Shown here in pieces: positions 28,373 to 37,941 of a stretch of DNA of 64,000 bases. Location of the stretch: NCBI RefSeq assembly GCF_002007485.1, contig NZ_CP015820.1:744001-808000 (forward strand), given 5' to 3'. Positions within the stretch are counted from its first letter, which is position 1; every line of letters begins with the position of its first letter. The notes beneath the pieces were generated by a model, which ran no database searches, was not told the origin of the DNA, and saw nothing but the letters and a program-made list of their open reading frames with translations. This DNA comes from Ditibartonella apihabitans. GTDB taxonomy: Bacteria; Pseudomonadota; Alphaproteobacteria; Rhizobiales; Rhizobiaceae. A program made the translations under genes and the position numbers.

Positions 28373-29221
28373 TTGTCAGGCTTTTTCAAACGTTTTATTC
28401 CACGCCGCTTTCGTTCCAATGCTGTCGAGATTCCGGTTGTGCGGCTGCAAGGGATGATTATGGAAGCTTCTTCCCCTTTGCGTCAAACTTTATCACTGAG
28501 TTCTTGTGCAAACGCTCTTGAAAAAGCATTCTCAGACAAAGAAGCTCCGGCTGTCGCTATTTCTCTCAACTCTCCGGGTGGCTCTCCTGTTCAATCGCGC
28601 CTGATTTACCGTCGCATTCGTGACCTTGCGGAAGAAAAGCATAAACGCGTTCTGGTTTTTGTTGAAGATGTTGCTGCATCCGGTGGCTATATGATTGCTT
28701 GTGCCGGAGACGAAATTTTTGCAGATCCGTCTTCGGTCGTTGGCTCGATCGGCGTGGTTTCGGCATCCTTCGGTTTTCCTGAATTGCTCAAAAAAATCGG
28801 TGTCGAACGCCGCGTTTATACAGCCGGCAAAAACAAAGTTTCGCTTGACCCGTTCCAGCCCGAAAAAAAGGCGGATGTTGATCACTTGAAAGCTCTGCAA
28901 CTCGAAATTCATGAAACCTTCATCAATCTCGTAAAGGAAAGTCGGGGTTCCAAACTTGCCGATGACCCCAACTTGTTTACCGGCATGTTCTGGACGGGCA
29001 AAAAGGGCAAGGAGCTTGGCCTTGTTGATGAACTTTCCGATTTGCGTTCTTTGATCAAACAACGTTATGGGCACGATGCCAAAATGCGTCTTGTTTCAGC
29101 TTCGAGAAGCTTGTTAGGGCGCAAAACTCCGGCAATTTCGGCGGGTTTGGTCTCGTCAACTGTTGATGGTCTTATCCAGTCGGCAGAAGAGAGGGCTTTG
29201 TGGCAGCGCTATGGACTTTAA
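28373..29221 (+). CDS. S49 family peptidase (SohB/SppA-like)
   Basis: A 282-residue serine peptidase of the signal peptide peptidase A family. The nucleophile is Ser103 in EDVAASGGYMIA, the general base lysine is in TAGKNKVSLDPF (Lys153 or Lys155), and SLNSPGGS lies at about 64-71. Members digest cleaved signal peptides or other membrane-associated peptides. The N-terminus is amphipathic and basic rather than a clear membrane helix, so membrane binding may be peripheral. The start is a TTG at 28373 with AGGAG eight to nine bases upstream. Confidence 0.88.
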   Translation: MSGFFKRFIPRRFRSNAVEIPVVRLQGMIMEASSPLRQTLSLSSCANALEKAFSDKEAPAVAISLNSPGGSPVQSRLIYRRIRDLAEEKHKRVLVFVEDVAASGGYMIACAGDEIFADPSSVVGSIGVVSASFGFPELLKKIGVERRVYTAGKNKVSLDPFQPEKKADVDHLKALQLEIHETFINLVKESRGSKLADDPNLFTGMFWTGKKGKELGLVDELSDLRSLIKQRYGHDAKMRLVSASRSLLGRKTPAISAGLVSSTVDGLIQSAEERALWQRYGL

Positions 29222-29313
29222 AAAGACAAATTCTTAAAGGAAGATATAACAATAGTCGTTTCAAGACTTGATTTGCGCTCATTAATTATCAAATAATGAA
29301 ATGGGAGCTAAAG

Positions 29314-29505
29314 GTGAAAATGTTGAGATTAGTTATTTATGGTCTGATTTGTGCAGCAGCACTTTATGCCTATCGTGCTTTCAAGCGCGAATCTGAACGC
29401 GTCGCTTTGCGTGTAAAACATGCCGAGGATGAACGCCGGACAGGTGCAAATGGTACATTGGTGAAAGATCCCGAAACGGGTGAATATTACGTTGAACGGG
29501 ATTAA
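29314..29505 (+). CDS. Small single-pass membrane protein
   Basis: About 63 residues: a hydrophobic segment (LRLVIYGLICAAALYAY) near the start, then a charged helix rich in arginine and glutamate and a C-terminal DPETGEYYVERD. No domain was recognised, but a short membrane protein of this kind commonly lies next to the S49 peptidase gene in Rhizobiales (from memory). The start could be GTG 29314 (spaced from GGAG), ATG 29320 (after AAAGG) or ATG 29296. It ends two bases before the ispE start, implying coupling. Confidence 0.6.
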   Translation: MKMLRLVIYGLICAAALYAYRAFKRESERVALRVKHAEDERRTGANGTLVKDPETGEYYVERD

Positions 29506-29507
29506 AC

Positions 29508-30407
29508 GTGCCTTTCAAGGTTGCAAAATCCGCAACAATTGTAACACCAATTAAAATCAATCTGGCGCTCCATGTGGTGGGGGAGCGCAACGATGGTTAT
29601 CACCTTCTTGATAGTCTGGTCTGTTTCAGCTTTGAAGGTGATGTTCTCTCTTATAAACCTGCCAAAACAAATAGTTTTTCCATTATTGGGCCTCAATCTG
29701 TCGCGCTCACGGTAGATGCGGACAATCTGGTTTCAAGAGCGCGCGATGTTTTTGTTAAAAAGTTCCCGTCGAAGTCCGAACCTTGTCAGCTCATCCTTGA
29801 AAAAAATCTGCCTGTTGCTTCCGGTATCGGCGGTGGTTCCGGCGATGCTGCCGGTGTCTTTGCGCTTTTAAAACAGCAATGGCAAATCGAAGCATCCGAT
29901 CAAGAACTTTTTGAACTCGGTTTGTCATTGGGGGCCGATGTGCCGATGTGCCTGTCGGCTTTTTTAAATCGTCAATCGATTCGTGTGTCGGGTATCGGCG
30001 AAAAACTTCAGCCGGTTGATTGTTGTAGAATTCCGATGGTGCTTGTCAATCACGGGCAGTCCATTTCGACACCGGAAATTTTTAAACTTTTGGGTAACAG
30101 GAAAAGCGCAGCGCTCGATATTGATGTTTCAAATTTGTCCAATCTTCATTCACTTGTGAATGAGCTCAACAAAACACATAACGATCTTTATGAATGCGCG
30201 CGCTCGCTTGCACCAGAGCTCGATGATGTGCTGGCGCTACTTGATAGGAATGGCGCTCTTTTGTCACGCATGTCAGGATCAGGTGCAACGTGTTTCGGCA
30301 TTTACGAAAATATCAAGAGAGCGGAAGAGGCGGCAAGAAAGATAAAATCACAAAAACCGGACTGGTTTGTAAAAGCAGTCGAGACAACGGGCAAAATAGA
30401 CGAATAA
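29508..30407 (+). CDS. ispE: 4-diphosphocytidyl-2-C-methyl-D-erythritol kinase
   Basis: A 299-residue GHMP kinase for the fourth step of the non-mevalonate (MEP) isoprenoid pathway. The ATP-binding motif PVASGIGGGSGDAAG (about residues 101-115) and the N-terminal KINLALHVVGERNDGYH are diagnostic; LGADVPMCL follows. Dxs and IspH of the same pathway are also in this window. It starts with GTG at 29508, directly after the small membrane protein gene, and is followed by moaB at 15 bases. Confidence 0.95.
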   Translation: MPFKVAKSATIVTPIKINLALHVVGERNDGYHLLDSLVCFSFEGDVLSYKPAKTNSFSIIGPQSVALTVDADNLVSRARDVFVKKFPSKSEPCQLILEKNLPVASGIGGGSGDAAGVFALLKQQWQIEASDQELFELGLSLGADVPMCLSAFLNRQSIRVSGIGEKLQPVDCCRIPMVLVNHGQSISTPEIFKLLGNRKSAALDIDVSNLSNLHSLVNELNKTHNDLYECARSLAPELDDVLALLDRNGALLSRMSGSGATCFGIYENIKRAEEAARKIKSQKPDWFVKAVETTGKIDE

Positions 30408-30422
30408 TCAGGAATGAAAATC

Positions 30423-30953
30423 ATGAGTCATATTGATGAAAAAGCCAAGATGGAATCGCTCAATATTGCGGTTTTATCAGTGTCGGATACACGTAATTCT
30501 AGCGATGACCGGTCGGGAGATGTTCTGGAAGAACGTATCAAATCCGCAGGCCATAATTTGGCAAAACGCGATATCGTTCGCGACGAGATTCCTGAAATCC
30601 GTAAAAAAATTGTTGATTGGGCGGCTGATCCCGACGTTGAGATTATCATCACAACGGGCGGCACTGGTTTTACCGGACGCGATGTTACACCGGAAGCAAT
30701 AGAACCACTGTTTGACAAGCGGATGGACGGATTTTCGGCTATGTTCCATAAAGTTTCCTATGAGACAATCGGCATGGTGACAATCCAATCACGTGCAACA
30801 GCAGGACTTATCAATGGAACATTTGTTTTTTGCCTGCCCGGTTCAACAGGTGCCTGCAAGGATGCGTGGGATAATATATTGAAAGGTGAGCTTGATAGTC
30901 GCCAGCGCCCGCATAATCTGGTGATGCTTATGCCGCGCTTGACAGAACGATAA
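30423..30953 (+). CDS. moaB: Molybdenum cofactor biosynthesis protein MoaB
   Basis: A 176-residue MoaB/Mog-fold protein acting on molybdopterin (adenylylation or metal insertion). The family motif TTGGTGFTGRDVTPEA is at about residues 77-92, with SDTR near the start and PGSTGACKDAWDNIL in the C-terminal third. The start ATG 30423 is about ten bases after AGGA; ATG 30414 would sit on top of that site. It is last in the ispE-moaB unit and is followed by a strong terminator. No other Mo-cofactor genes are in the window. Confidence 0.92.
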   Translation: MSHIDEKAKMESLNIAVLSVSDTRNSSDDRSGDVLEERIKSAGHNLAKRDIVRDEIPEIRKKIVDWAADPDVEIIITTGGTGFTGRDVTPEAIEPLFDKRMDGFSAMFHKVSYETIGMVTIQSRATAGLINGTFVFCLPGSTGACKDAWDNILKGELDSRQRPHNLVMLMPRLTER

Positions 30954-30989
30954 GAAAACGAACGATTTTGTTTGTAAGCTATTGATGAA

Positions 30990-31022
30990 AAACGGCTCTT
31001 TTAAAAAACAGAAGAGCCGTTT
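30990..31022. terminator. Bidirectional terminator between moaB and the 31021 gene
   Basis: Eleven-base perfect arms AAACGGCTCTT and AAGAGCCGTTT (30990-31000, 31012-31022) around an A-rich loop. The plus strand continues with ATTTTTG and the minus strand with TTTTC, so it serves the converging moaB and the minus-strand gene, whose stop codon overlaps the right arm. Confidence 0.85.
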
Positions 31023-31530
31023 ATTTTTGTTTCGTGGGGACAGAAATCTGAATCGGTAAAACCACTGGTCTAAGACTGTTTATCGCTTTTTTTAATGCTG
31101 TTTCATTGTCGGCATTGTCAATAAGCTTTTCTTTCAACACAACTAAGCCGCATTCCATCAAACGGGTCTTTTTGAAAAATTTGGGCAGGAGTGATGTTTT
31201 TGATAAATCGACAGAGCGGAAACGTGCAGGATTTGTCTCCTTCTCGACATAACGGCTTAAAATTTCACGCCATTGGTCGAGTAACCGTGCACCTGGTGTG
31301 AGAAAAAGCAACCATTTGCTTTTGGCCGCCATGATCGCTTCGCCTAGTGTGCTTTTGGGGAGATAGCGACAGCCGGTATCATTCGCAACAGTCTGCAAGA
31401 CATTGCTGTGATTTTCAGACCAAAGAATAACCTCGCTAACAAGACCGAAAACGCTCCCCGATACAAGCATTGCTAGTGTATCGGCAAGAGGATCAATATC
31501 TTCATTCGCGTGAATAATTACACTAACCAT
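31021..31530 (-). CDS. Small GT2-like glycosyltransferase-related protein
   Basis: A 169-residue protein resembling the short family 2 glycosyltransferase-like proteins found next to PA0069-type radical SAM genes in Rhizobiales. The strand-helix start VSVIIHANEDIDPLADTLAML and the block GEAIMAAKSKWLLFLTPGARLLDQW are family-like. However, where such proteins have VVDDGS or similar for nucleotide-sugar/metal binding, this one has VILWSEN, so the metal-binding aspartates appear lost and activity is doubtful. It is convergent with moaB and divergent from the radical SAM gene. Confidence 0.55.
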   Translation of the reverse strand: MVSVIIHANEDIDPLADTLAMLVSGSVFGLVSEVILWSENHSNVLQTVANDTGCRYLPKSTLGEAIMAAKSKWLLFLTPGARLLDQWREILSRYVEKETNPARFRSVDLSKTSLLPKFFKKTRLMECGLVVLKEKLIDNADNETALKKAINSLRPVVLPIQISVPTKQK

Positions 31531-31606
31531 ATTGTTTCAATTAAAGCATTATTCTTGCAAAAGCACGCAAATTTATGTTCTTGTTTTGTTCCTATTAACA
31601 TGATAG

Positions 31607-32815
31607 ATGGGAAGGATGGGAAAAGCAGCGATCAATCAACATCTGGTAAATGTCATGGCAAAGGCCGACCAATTGGCTTTCAACGCGATGTCGACCGATG
31701 GTGGAAGAATGTTGCTTGATCAATCTTTACTTCGTACAGAGGCTCAACAAACAAGGGGAAGGGGAGCAGCGCTCAATCCTGCCGGAAGGTTCGAGAAACA
31801 GTCAGGCGAACGGTTTTATGACGGTTGGGATTTGGATGAACAGCTTTCTCCGCTTCAAACGTCTGTGGAAACTGAAAAAGCCCGTACGATTATTACGCAC
31901 AATGATTCGCCCGATATTTTCTTCGATCGTTCGATCAATCCTTATCGCGGGTGCGAACATGGTTGTATCTATTGTTTTGCACGCCCGACCCATTCTTATA
32001 TGGGGCTCTCTGCGGGAATTGATTTTGAAACAAAATTATTTGCCAAACCCGACGCGGCAAAACTTCTGGAACGGGAATTATCAAAACCTGATTATAAAGT
32101 TCGGCCAATTGCTATCGGAACCAATACAGACCCTTATCAGCCAGTCGAAAAAAAATGGCAGATTATGCGACAAATTCTTGATGTATTGGATAAATGCAAC
32201 CATCCGGTTTGTATCACAACGAAATCGGCACTTATTGTAAGGGATTGCGATATTCTTGAAAGAATGACTGAGCGAAAGCTTGTCCGTGTGGCTTTATCCA
32301 TCACTACATTGGACAGAAAGCTTGCTCGCCTCATGGAACCGCGTGCTGCAACACCGGAGCGACGTTTATGGGCAATCAAGGAATTGACAAAAAAGGGCGT
32401 GCCCGTAAGCGTTATGATGGCGCCGGTTATTCCCGGATTGAATGACCACGAAATAGAAAATGTTTTGACGAGAGCGAAAGAGGCCGGTGCGATTGACGCC
32501 GGTTATGTTATGCTCAGATTACCTTATGAGGTTGCTCCGCTCTTTAAAGACTGGTTATTGCGCGAATATCCCGACCGTTACAGGCGGGTTATGCAGCTTC
32601 TGCGTGATATGCGCGGTGGCAAGGATTATGATGCGGATTGGAAAACGCGTATGTCCGGCGAGGGGCCGTTTGCCAAACTCGTTGCCGACCGTTTTCGTCT
32701 GGCACGACAGAGACTGGGGTTGCATGAACGCCACCAAAAGCTCGAGATCGGGCTTTTCAGACCGCCGTTGAAGGTAGCAAAACAGTTGTCATTTCTTTTT
32801 GACGACAAAATTTGA
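31607..32815 (+). CDS. PA0069 family radical SAM protein
   Basis: About 400 residues. The [4Fe-4S] cluster motif is [14 protein letters not shown] (CxxxCxxC, about residues 117-130), followed by a partial TIM-barrel with [20 protein letters not shown] and [15 protein letters not shown], characteristic of the PA0069/SPL-like group. The natural substrate is unknown. Start is unclear: ATG 31607, 31616 and 31655 are all in frame, none with a strong ribosome binding site; the N-terminal 80 residues are little conserved. It is followed by rnhB with overlapping or near-overlapping ends. Confidence 0.85.
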   Translation: MGRMGKAAINQHLVNVMAKADQLAFNAMSTDGGRMLLDQSLLRTEAQQTRGRGAALNPAGRFEKQSGERFYDGWDLDEQLSPLQTSVETEKARTIITHNDSPDIFFDRSINPYRGCEHGCIYCFARPTHSYMGLSAGIDFETKLFAKPDAAKLLERELSKPDYKVRPIAIGTNTDPYQPVEKKWQIMRQILDVLDKCNHPVCITTKSALIVRDCDILERMTERKLVRVALSITTLDRKLARLMEPRAATPERRLWAIKELTKKGVPVSVMMAPVIPGLNDHEIENVLTRAKEAGAIDAGYVMLRLPYEVAPLFKDWLLREYPDRYRRVMQLLRDMRGGKDYDADWKTRMSGEGPFAKLVADRFRLARQRLGLHERHQKLEIGLFRPPLKVAKQLSFLFDDKI

Positions 32816-32887
32816 TAAACATTTTTCTGAACGTTTACGAATTGCCAGACTTGCGCAAAAACCTTTGTAATGCGATTAGATTGTCCA

Positions 32888-33543
32888 TGTCTCACAAAAA
32901 CAATGATTTGCTGCTATTCCACGATATTCCTTCAATGCCCGATTATGCAATTGAGGAACGTCTTATTGCAAAAGGCTATCAGAATATAGCCGGAGTGGAC
33001 GAAGTCGGGCGGGGACCCTTGGCCGGTCCTGTGGTGACAGCTGCAGTCATTCTTGACCGGAATAACATACCCGAAGGCTTAAATGATTCCAAAAAGCTTT
33101 CGGCAAAGAAACGGGAAGCACTTTATGACAGGATTTTGCGTTCGGCATTGGCCGTATCCATTTGCAGCCTGTCGGCAAGTGAAATTGATCGCACAGATAT
33201 CAGAAAAGCTGCTCTTGAAGCCATGAGACGAGCCGTCTCCTGTCTGTCTGTCAAAGCGGATTATGTACTGGTTGACGGGCGGGATATTCCCCCGAAACTT
33301 GTTTATCCCGCTCAGGCACTGATAAAAGGTGACGGGCGCTCCCAATCTATTGCGGCGGCATCCATTATAGCAAAAGTCACGCGTGACCGGCTAATGGAAA
33401 AAGTGGGGGAAGTTTATCCTGCTTACGGTTTTGAAAAACATGCCGGATATGCAACAGCATTCCACCGCGCGGCAATAGAACATGAAGGGCCTGTCAAAAG
33501 ATTGCATCGCTTCAGTTTTGCCCCGATTAAAGGCGCATTCTAG
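32888..33543 (+). CDS. rnhB: Ribonuclease HII
   Basis: About 218 residues. RNase HII cuts RNA in RNA-DNA hybrids and removes single ribonucleotides from DNA. Catalytic acids are in [16 protein letters not shown] (Asp, Glu), VLVDGRD and the C-terminal region with [13 protein letters not shown] prefer ATG 32888 (MSHKNN); the frame extends to a TTG at 32812 that would overlap the preceding gene by four bases, but the extra residues are not part of the family. The type 1 enzyme gene rnhA is at 62514. Confidence 0.92.
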
Positions 33544-33552
33544 AGGGTTGAT

Positions 33553-34515
33553 ATGATGATTATTCTTGCCTCGTCAAAAGACGCTGTTTCAAAAGCTGTT
33601 TCCTATCTTGATAAAGGGGAGCTCGTGGCTCTACCGACCGAGACTGTCTACGGGCTTGCGGCCGATGCTACAAATGGAAAAGCGGTTGCCAATATATTCA
33701 AAACCAAAGGACGCCCGCAGTTCAACCCGCTGATCGCGCATGTCAGCGGTATGGATATGGCGGAAGATATTGTCGAGATTGATGATATTTCAAAAAAGCT
33801 GATGGACGCTTTCTGGCCGGGGCCTTTAACATTTGTTTTACCGCTCAAAAATAAAACTTCGATAGACCCTCTTACCAGTGCAGGTTTGAAGACGCTCGCC
33901 GTTCGCAATCCTGTCGGTATATTCGCAACAATAGTAAAAGAACTCGGCCGGCCGGTTGCAGCCCCGAGCGCAAATATTTCCGGCCGTTTGAGTAGCACAT
34001 CTGCGAAGGATGTTGCCGATATGTTCGGCGAAAAAGTGCCGCTTATCGTTGATGGCGGTCCGACACGTGTCGGTGTTGAATCCACCATTATCAAGGTCGT
34101 GGGCGACCATATTTATCTGCTTCGTCCGGGTGGGCTTGCGCCCGAGAAAATTGAAAAACGAACAGGGATCAAGCTTGAAAGGGTAGACCAGCGAGCGGCC
34201 ATTGAAGCTCCGGGCATGTTGAAATCCCATTATGCACCCAATGCATTTGTGAGACTTGACGCTAAAGACGTGAAAAACGGAGAAGCACTTTTAGCATTCG
34301 GAAAACAACAAACCTTGAATGCCAGAAGTGCTGTGGCAACGCTCAATTTGAGCGAAGAGGGCAATCTTGAGGAGGCGGCCAGCAATCTGTTCCATTATTT
34401 AAAGGAACTTGATAGAAAAGATGTTAAATGTATAGCTGTCGAACCGATACCTTTTACCGGCTTGGGCGAGGCTATCAATGACCGGCTTCAACGCGCGGCA
34501 GCACCAAGGAAATAG
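33553..34515 (+). CDS. L-threonylcarbamoyladenylate synthase (TsaC/Sua5-type)
   Basis: A 320-residue enzyme making threonylcarbamoyl-AMP for the t6A modification of ANN-decoding tRNAs. The YrdC domain (about 10-200) has LPTETVYGLAADA, KGRPQFNPLIAH and PSANISGRLSSTSA; a C-terminal Sua5 domain (about 215-320) makes it the longer Sua5/YwlC form. It starts nine bases after rnhB and ends two bases before the FAD dehydrogenase, so these are probably co-transcribed. Confidence 0.93.
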   Translation: MMIILASSKDAVSKAVSYLDKGELVALPTETVYGLAADATNGKAVANIFKTKGRPQFNPLIAHVSGMDMAEDIVEIDDISKKLMDAFWPGPLTFVLPLKNKTSIDPLTSAGLKTLAVRNPVGIFATIVKELGRPVAAPSANISGRLSSTSAKDVADMFGEKVPLIVDGGPTRVGVESTIIKVVGDHIYLLRPGGLAPEKIEKRTGIKLERVDQRAAIEAPGMLKSHYAPNAFVRLDAKDVKNGEALLAFGKQQTLNARSAVATLNLSEEGNLEEAASNLFHYLKELDRKDVKCIAVEPIPFTGLGEAINDRLQRAAAPRK

Positions 34516-34517
34516 AA

Positions 34518-35930
34518 ATGATAGACGAAAAGCTGATTGAACGTTTTATAGAAATTGTCGGTGTCAATCACGCTTTGGTGGATCAGGATGTGATTTCGTC
34601 CTATCTGGTCGAACAACGCGGTCTTTATCATGGGCGTACCCCTCTTGTATTGCGCCCATCCTCTCCAAAAGAAGTTTCGGAAATTATGAAGCTTGCGAGC
34701 GCAACCGGGACGCCCATTGTTCCACAAGGGGGAAATACCGGTCTTGTTGGAGCACAACAACCGGACGAAACTGCTAACGAGATTATTGTTTCTATGGAGC
34801 GGTTGAACAGGATCCGCTCGATTGATGTCGAAGGTAATCTGGCATTGGTCGAAGCCGGAGTGGTTCTCCATACATTACAGGAAAAAGTTGACGAGAAAGG
34901 GCGCTTTTTTCCTTTGTCACTTGGCTCGGAAGGCTCTTGCCAGATTGGCGGAAATCTTTCTTCCAATGCCGGTGGCACGGGTGTTCTTGCTTACGGCAAC
35001 ACGCGCGAACTCTGTCTGGGGCTTGAAGTTGTCCTTCCGGATGGCCGCATTCTCGACGATTTGCGCTATGTCAAAAAAGATAATAGCGGCTATGATTTGA
35101 AAGACCTGTTTATCGGCGCAGAAGGAACGCTTGGTATTATCACCGCTGCCGTTATGAAGCTTTTTCCAAAACCGCAAGGAAAAGCGGTTGCCTATGCAGG
35201 CATGAAAAGTCCGGAAAAAGCGTTAGAGCTTCTGCTCCTTGCCCAGAAAAAAGCCGGTTCCATGTTGACCGGTTTTGAACTTATGGCCAAGGTCGGCATG
35301 GAAATGTCTCTAAACTATGTCAAAGGAGCTCGTGCACCACTCGAACATGAAAGTGAATGGTATGTGCTTCTTGACCTTTCGTCTTCCCATAGTGACGGTG
35401 AAGCGAATAATACGATGGAAGATATTCTTGCAGATGCACTTCAACAGGGAATTATAGAAGATGCATCCATTGCCCGATCGGTGGGGCAGCAGAAAGAATT
35501 CTGGCGGCTTCGCGAAGATATGTCACCCGCGCAGAAATTGGAAGGCGGTTCGATCAAACACGATATTTCGGTTCCGATTGCCTCTATTCCGGATTTTATC
35601 AGCGAGGCGGCAAAAATTATTGAAACGATTTCGCCCGGCGCCCGCATTGTCTGCTTTGGTCATATGGGCGATGGAAACCTGCATTATAACGTGTCGCAAC
35701 CGGTTGGCGCCGACAAACAAGCCTATCTTTCCCTTTGGGGCGAAATGAATCACCGTATCCATACATTGGTTATGAACTATAATGGTTCATTTTCGGCCGA
35801 ACATGGGATTGGACAATTAAAGCGCAAGGAACTTGTTGCCTTCAAATCTCCGGTAGCGCTTTCTCTCATGCGGTCGATCAAACAGCTATTCGACCCGAAA
35901 AACATTATGAATCCGGGAAAAATGCTATAA
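34518..35930 (+). CDS. FAD-binding dehydrogenase of the GlcD/D-2-hydroxyacid family
   Basis: A 470-residue flavoprotein. Residues about 40-220 form the PCMH-type FAD domain (PQGGNTGLVGAQ and GGNLSSNAGGTGVL), and the C-terminal FAD-oxidase domain carries CFGHMGDGNLHYNVSQ (metal/substrate site), SFSAEHGIG and MNPGKML. This pattern is that of D-2-hydroxyglutarate or D-lactate dehydrogenases that pass electrons to the respiratory chain or ETF. The exact substrate cannot be fixed. It follows the TsaC-type gene by two bases. Confidence 0.88.
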   Translation: MIDEKLIERFIEIVGVNHALVDQDVISSYLVEQRGLYHGRTPLVLRPSSPKEVSEIMKLASATGTPIVPQGGNTGLVGAQQPDETANEIIVSMERLNRIRSIDVEGNLALVEAGVVLHTLQEKVDEKGRFFPLSLGSEGSCQIGGNLSSNAGGTGVLAYGNTRELCLGLEVVLPDGRILDDLRYVKKDNSGYDLKDLFIGAEGTLGIITAAVMKLFPKPQGKAVAYAGMKSPEKALELLLLAQKKAGSMLTGFELMAKVGMEMSLNYVKGARAPLEHESEWYVLLDLSSSHSDGEANNTMEDILADALQQGIIEDASIARSVGQQKEFWRLREDMSPAQKLEGGSIKHDISVPIASIPDFISEAAKIIETISPGARIVCFGHMGDGNLHYNVSQPVGADKQAYLSLWGEMNHRIHTLVMNYNGSFSAEHGIGQLKRKELVAFKSPVALSLMRSIKQLFDPKNIMNPGKML

Positions 35931-36083
35931 GTTTTGGTGAATAATAACTTAAAGTGCTGTTTGTAATTCGATAACCAAAAAACAAACCAATAATTTTTTA
36001 ACCTAACCTTTTAACAAACCGATTAACAAACCCCGCTATGGTGATTCCCGATTGAATTGACGAGGATATTGGGGACGAATTCT

Positions 36084-36620
36084 ATGGCCACTCAATGGGC
36101 TAATCAGGCAAAAGCAGGACTTGAACTCAGGCTGGATCCCTGCCATCTGCCACAATATGTTTCTTTCGATGTGCAAGGCAAAACTGTTGTTTGTTCATTG
36201 AATGAGCGTGGTGCGGCATTAAAAATCGAAAATGGAAGCAGCACTTCACGTGTGTCGCGTCTGGTACTTGCCCATCAATTCAGAGGCGTTGCAGCGCGCG
36301 CTGTCAGGACCTCTTCAGGGCAAAAAGCAGTTTCACTTGAACTCTTGCATCGAAATCATGAAGCCTGTATACCGCTTCTGGTTTCGCGTGATCTTGATGA
36401 TGTGCTCCTCGATTGGCGCCTTTGGGCAGATATTTATGATCTTCCAATGTTGCTGGTTAATGACGATGGAACGGTTATCCCCGTCAAGGATCGGTCGCCG
36501 CTCGAACATTTTTTCGGCAAAAAGCCGCATGAGAACAAGCGGAAAAACTTTCTATTGAGATGCCGCGGCTACTCTTTGGGAATAAGACTGGTTATCAATA
36601 ATCAGGTCATGCTTGGATAA
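36084..36620 (+). CDS. DUF6101 family protein
   Basis: A 178-residue soluble protein that matches, from memory, the DUF6101 family confined to Rhizobiales. Recognisable features are LELRLDPCHLPQYVSFDV near the start, RLVLAHQFRGVAARAV, and a C-terminal FLLRCRGYSLGIRLVI. No catalytic motif is evident and the role is unknown. The ATG at 36084 has GGGG eight bases upstream and was chosen over a TTG at 36057. A 125-base gap with several A-rich tracts precedes it, implying its own promoter. Confidence 0.65.
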   Translation: MATQWANQAKAGLELRLDPCHLPQYVSFDVQGKTVVCSLNERGAALKIENGSSTSRVSRLVLAHQFRGVAARAVRTSSGQKAVSLELLHRNHEACIPLLVSRDLDDVLLDWRLWADIYDLPMLLVNDDGTVIPVKDRSPLEHFFGKKPHENKRKNFLLRCRGYSLGIRLVINNQVMLG

Positions 36621-36966
36621 GGCTATTCTTGCAATATTTTTTTGGAAGAGGGGGGCACTTCTTGCGGCTAACGGTAACTGTTAGAGTAAGAGCCAGAAGC
36701 AATCGCATTTTTTGCTTTGCTTGAACCATTTGCGGAAAACGCGGAATTCGTAATCGAAAATCACGTTTGGGAAAAAGCTCTTTTCCTGCAAGCTTATCCA
36801 CAGAAGCCGGTTATAGCTCAGAATATTCGGTTGGCTATTCCAATAAAAAATACATGGAAATTTTTCTGAATAAATTTCCCCAACGAAATTTTCTCTAACA
36901 AATTTTATTGCCATTTGACAATGGACCGGTGTTAAGCTTACCAGCAAGATATGTCCGGAGGATTGA
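36621..36966. other. Intergenic region with no recognised gene
   Basis: About 345 bases between the DUF6101 and YcxB-like genes. Only short, overlapping minus-strand frames occur. The right end should hold the promoter of the YcxB-like gene, whose start follows CCGGAGG. No repeats or RNA genes were recognised. Confidence 0.45.
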
Positions 36967-37509
36967 ATGACGCGGCAGATTGTTTTTATACTTGAGAAGC
37001 AGGATGCGATTGAGGCGCTCAAAGCCTATTATCGCGATCATGCGCTATCAAGACTGACATTGATCCGGCTTCTGCTGCTGTGGATTGTCGCTGTTGCTTT
37101 GATGTCGGCGGTTCTGGTTATGATCGACGGAGCCGACTGGTATCAGAATTGGGGTCATTCACTTTATCGTATTTCAGCCATTTATGCTGCGATTATCATT
37201 GCTATCTGGGCATTGAACTATTTTGTGCTTATCCCCCACCATGTCCAACAATTGGTGAAAAATGACAAGCAGATCGGGCTTGAACAAACATGGGTATGGG
37301 ATGACCATGCAGTAGCAATAAAGAGCTCCTATATCAGAGGGACATACCCGTTCCGTTTATTTTCCGGCTGGCGAGAATATCCGACTTTTATTGCCCTTTA
37401 CATCTCGCCCAAGAAATTTAACGTATTGCCGAAAGCTCCCATAAATGACGAGCAATTGGAAGATTTGCGCAACATTTTTAAACGCGAAATAGCGGCTGAA
37501 GAAAAATAG
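36967..37509 (+). CDS. YcxB-like two-helix membrane protein
   Basis: A 180-residue protein with an N-terminal soluble stretch, two transmembrane helices (about 31-57 and 66-90) and a C-terminal domain of the YcxB-like type (WVWDDHAVAIKSSYIRGTYPFRLFSGWREYPTF), a PH-like beta domain usually found facing the cytoplasm. Function is unknown. The ATG follows GGAGG at five bases, a strong site. It is monocistronic. Confidence 0.7.
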   Translation: MTRQIVFILEKQDAIEALKAYYRDHALSRLTLIRLLLLWIVAVALMSAVLVMIDGADWYQNWGHSLYRISAIYAAIIIAIWALNYFVLIPHHVQQLVKNDKQIGLEQTWVWDDHAVAIKSSYIRGTYPFRLFSGWREYPTFIALYISPKKFNVLPKAPINDEQLEDLRNIFKREIAAEEK

Positions 37510-37941
37510 ATTTTCGGTTTTTTAAAAAGTTTCAAAGGCCAACTGACAGATAGTATAAAATGTCAGGAACCGGCGCATTAAGAGCATGTTCTGCCGATTA
37601 TCGGCAAAAACGTGCCTGTCAAAAACAAATTATAAAATCTGAAAAAGTATAAAAGTCCGAAAAATTCGTTTTAAGATCTCGCCGGTCTCGGACAAATCCT
37701 CCCCCTCGAATTTTCTGGATGTTTTTTGGAAAACGCTCCTCTCGCTGATTATAAAATGAACGTCCGGTTCGCTTTGAATTTCAGACAGATATGATTATCC
37801 CACAAAGCTATTCGGCACAAAACTTGACTATCGGTTTTGATGCGATGCATTCGATTTTTCGAATTCGGCTTAGGGACGACCAAACAAACCGCTGCCCGCA
37901 GGAAGTACCGTTCGATTTATCGTTTCCCCAGTGCTGAAATT
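37510..37941. other. Intergenic region between converging genes
   Basis: About 430 bases. A short palindrome TGCCGATTATCGGCA followed by AAAAA lies near 37591-37605, and a weak inverted repeat TGACA...TGTCA near 37544; neither is a convincing terminator. No gene was recognised. Confidence 0.45.
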
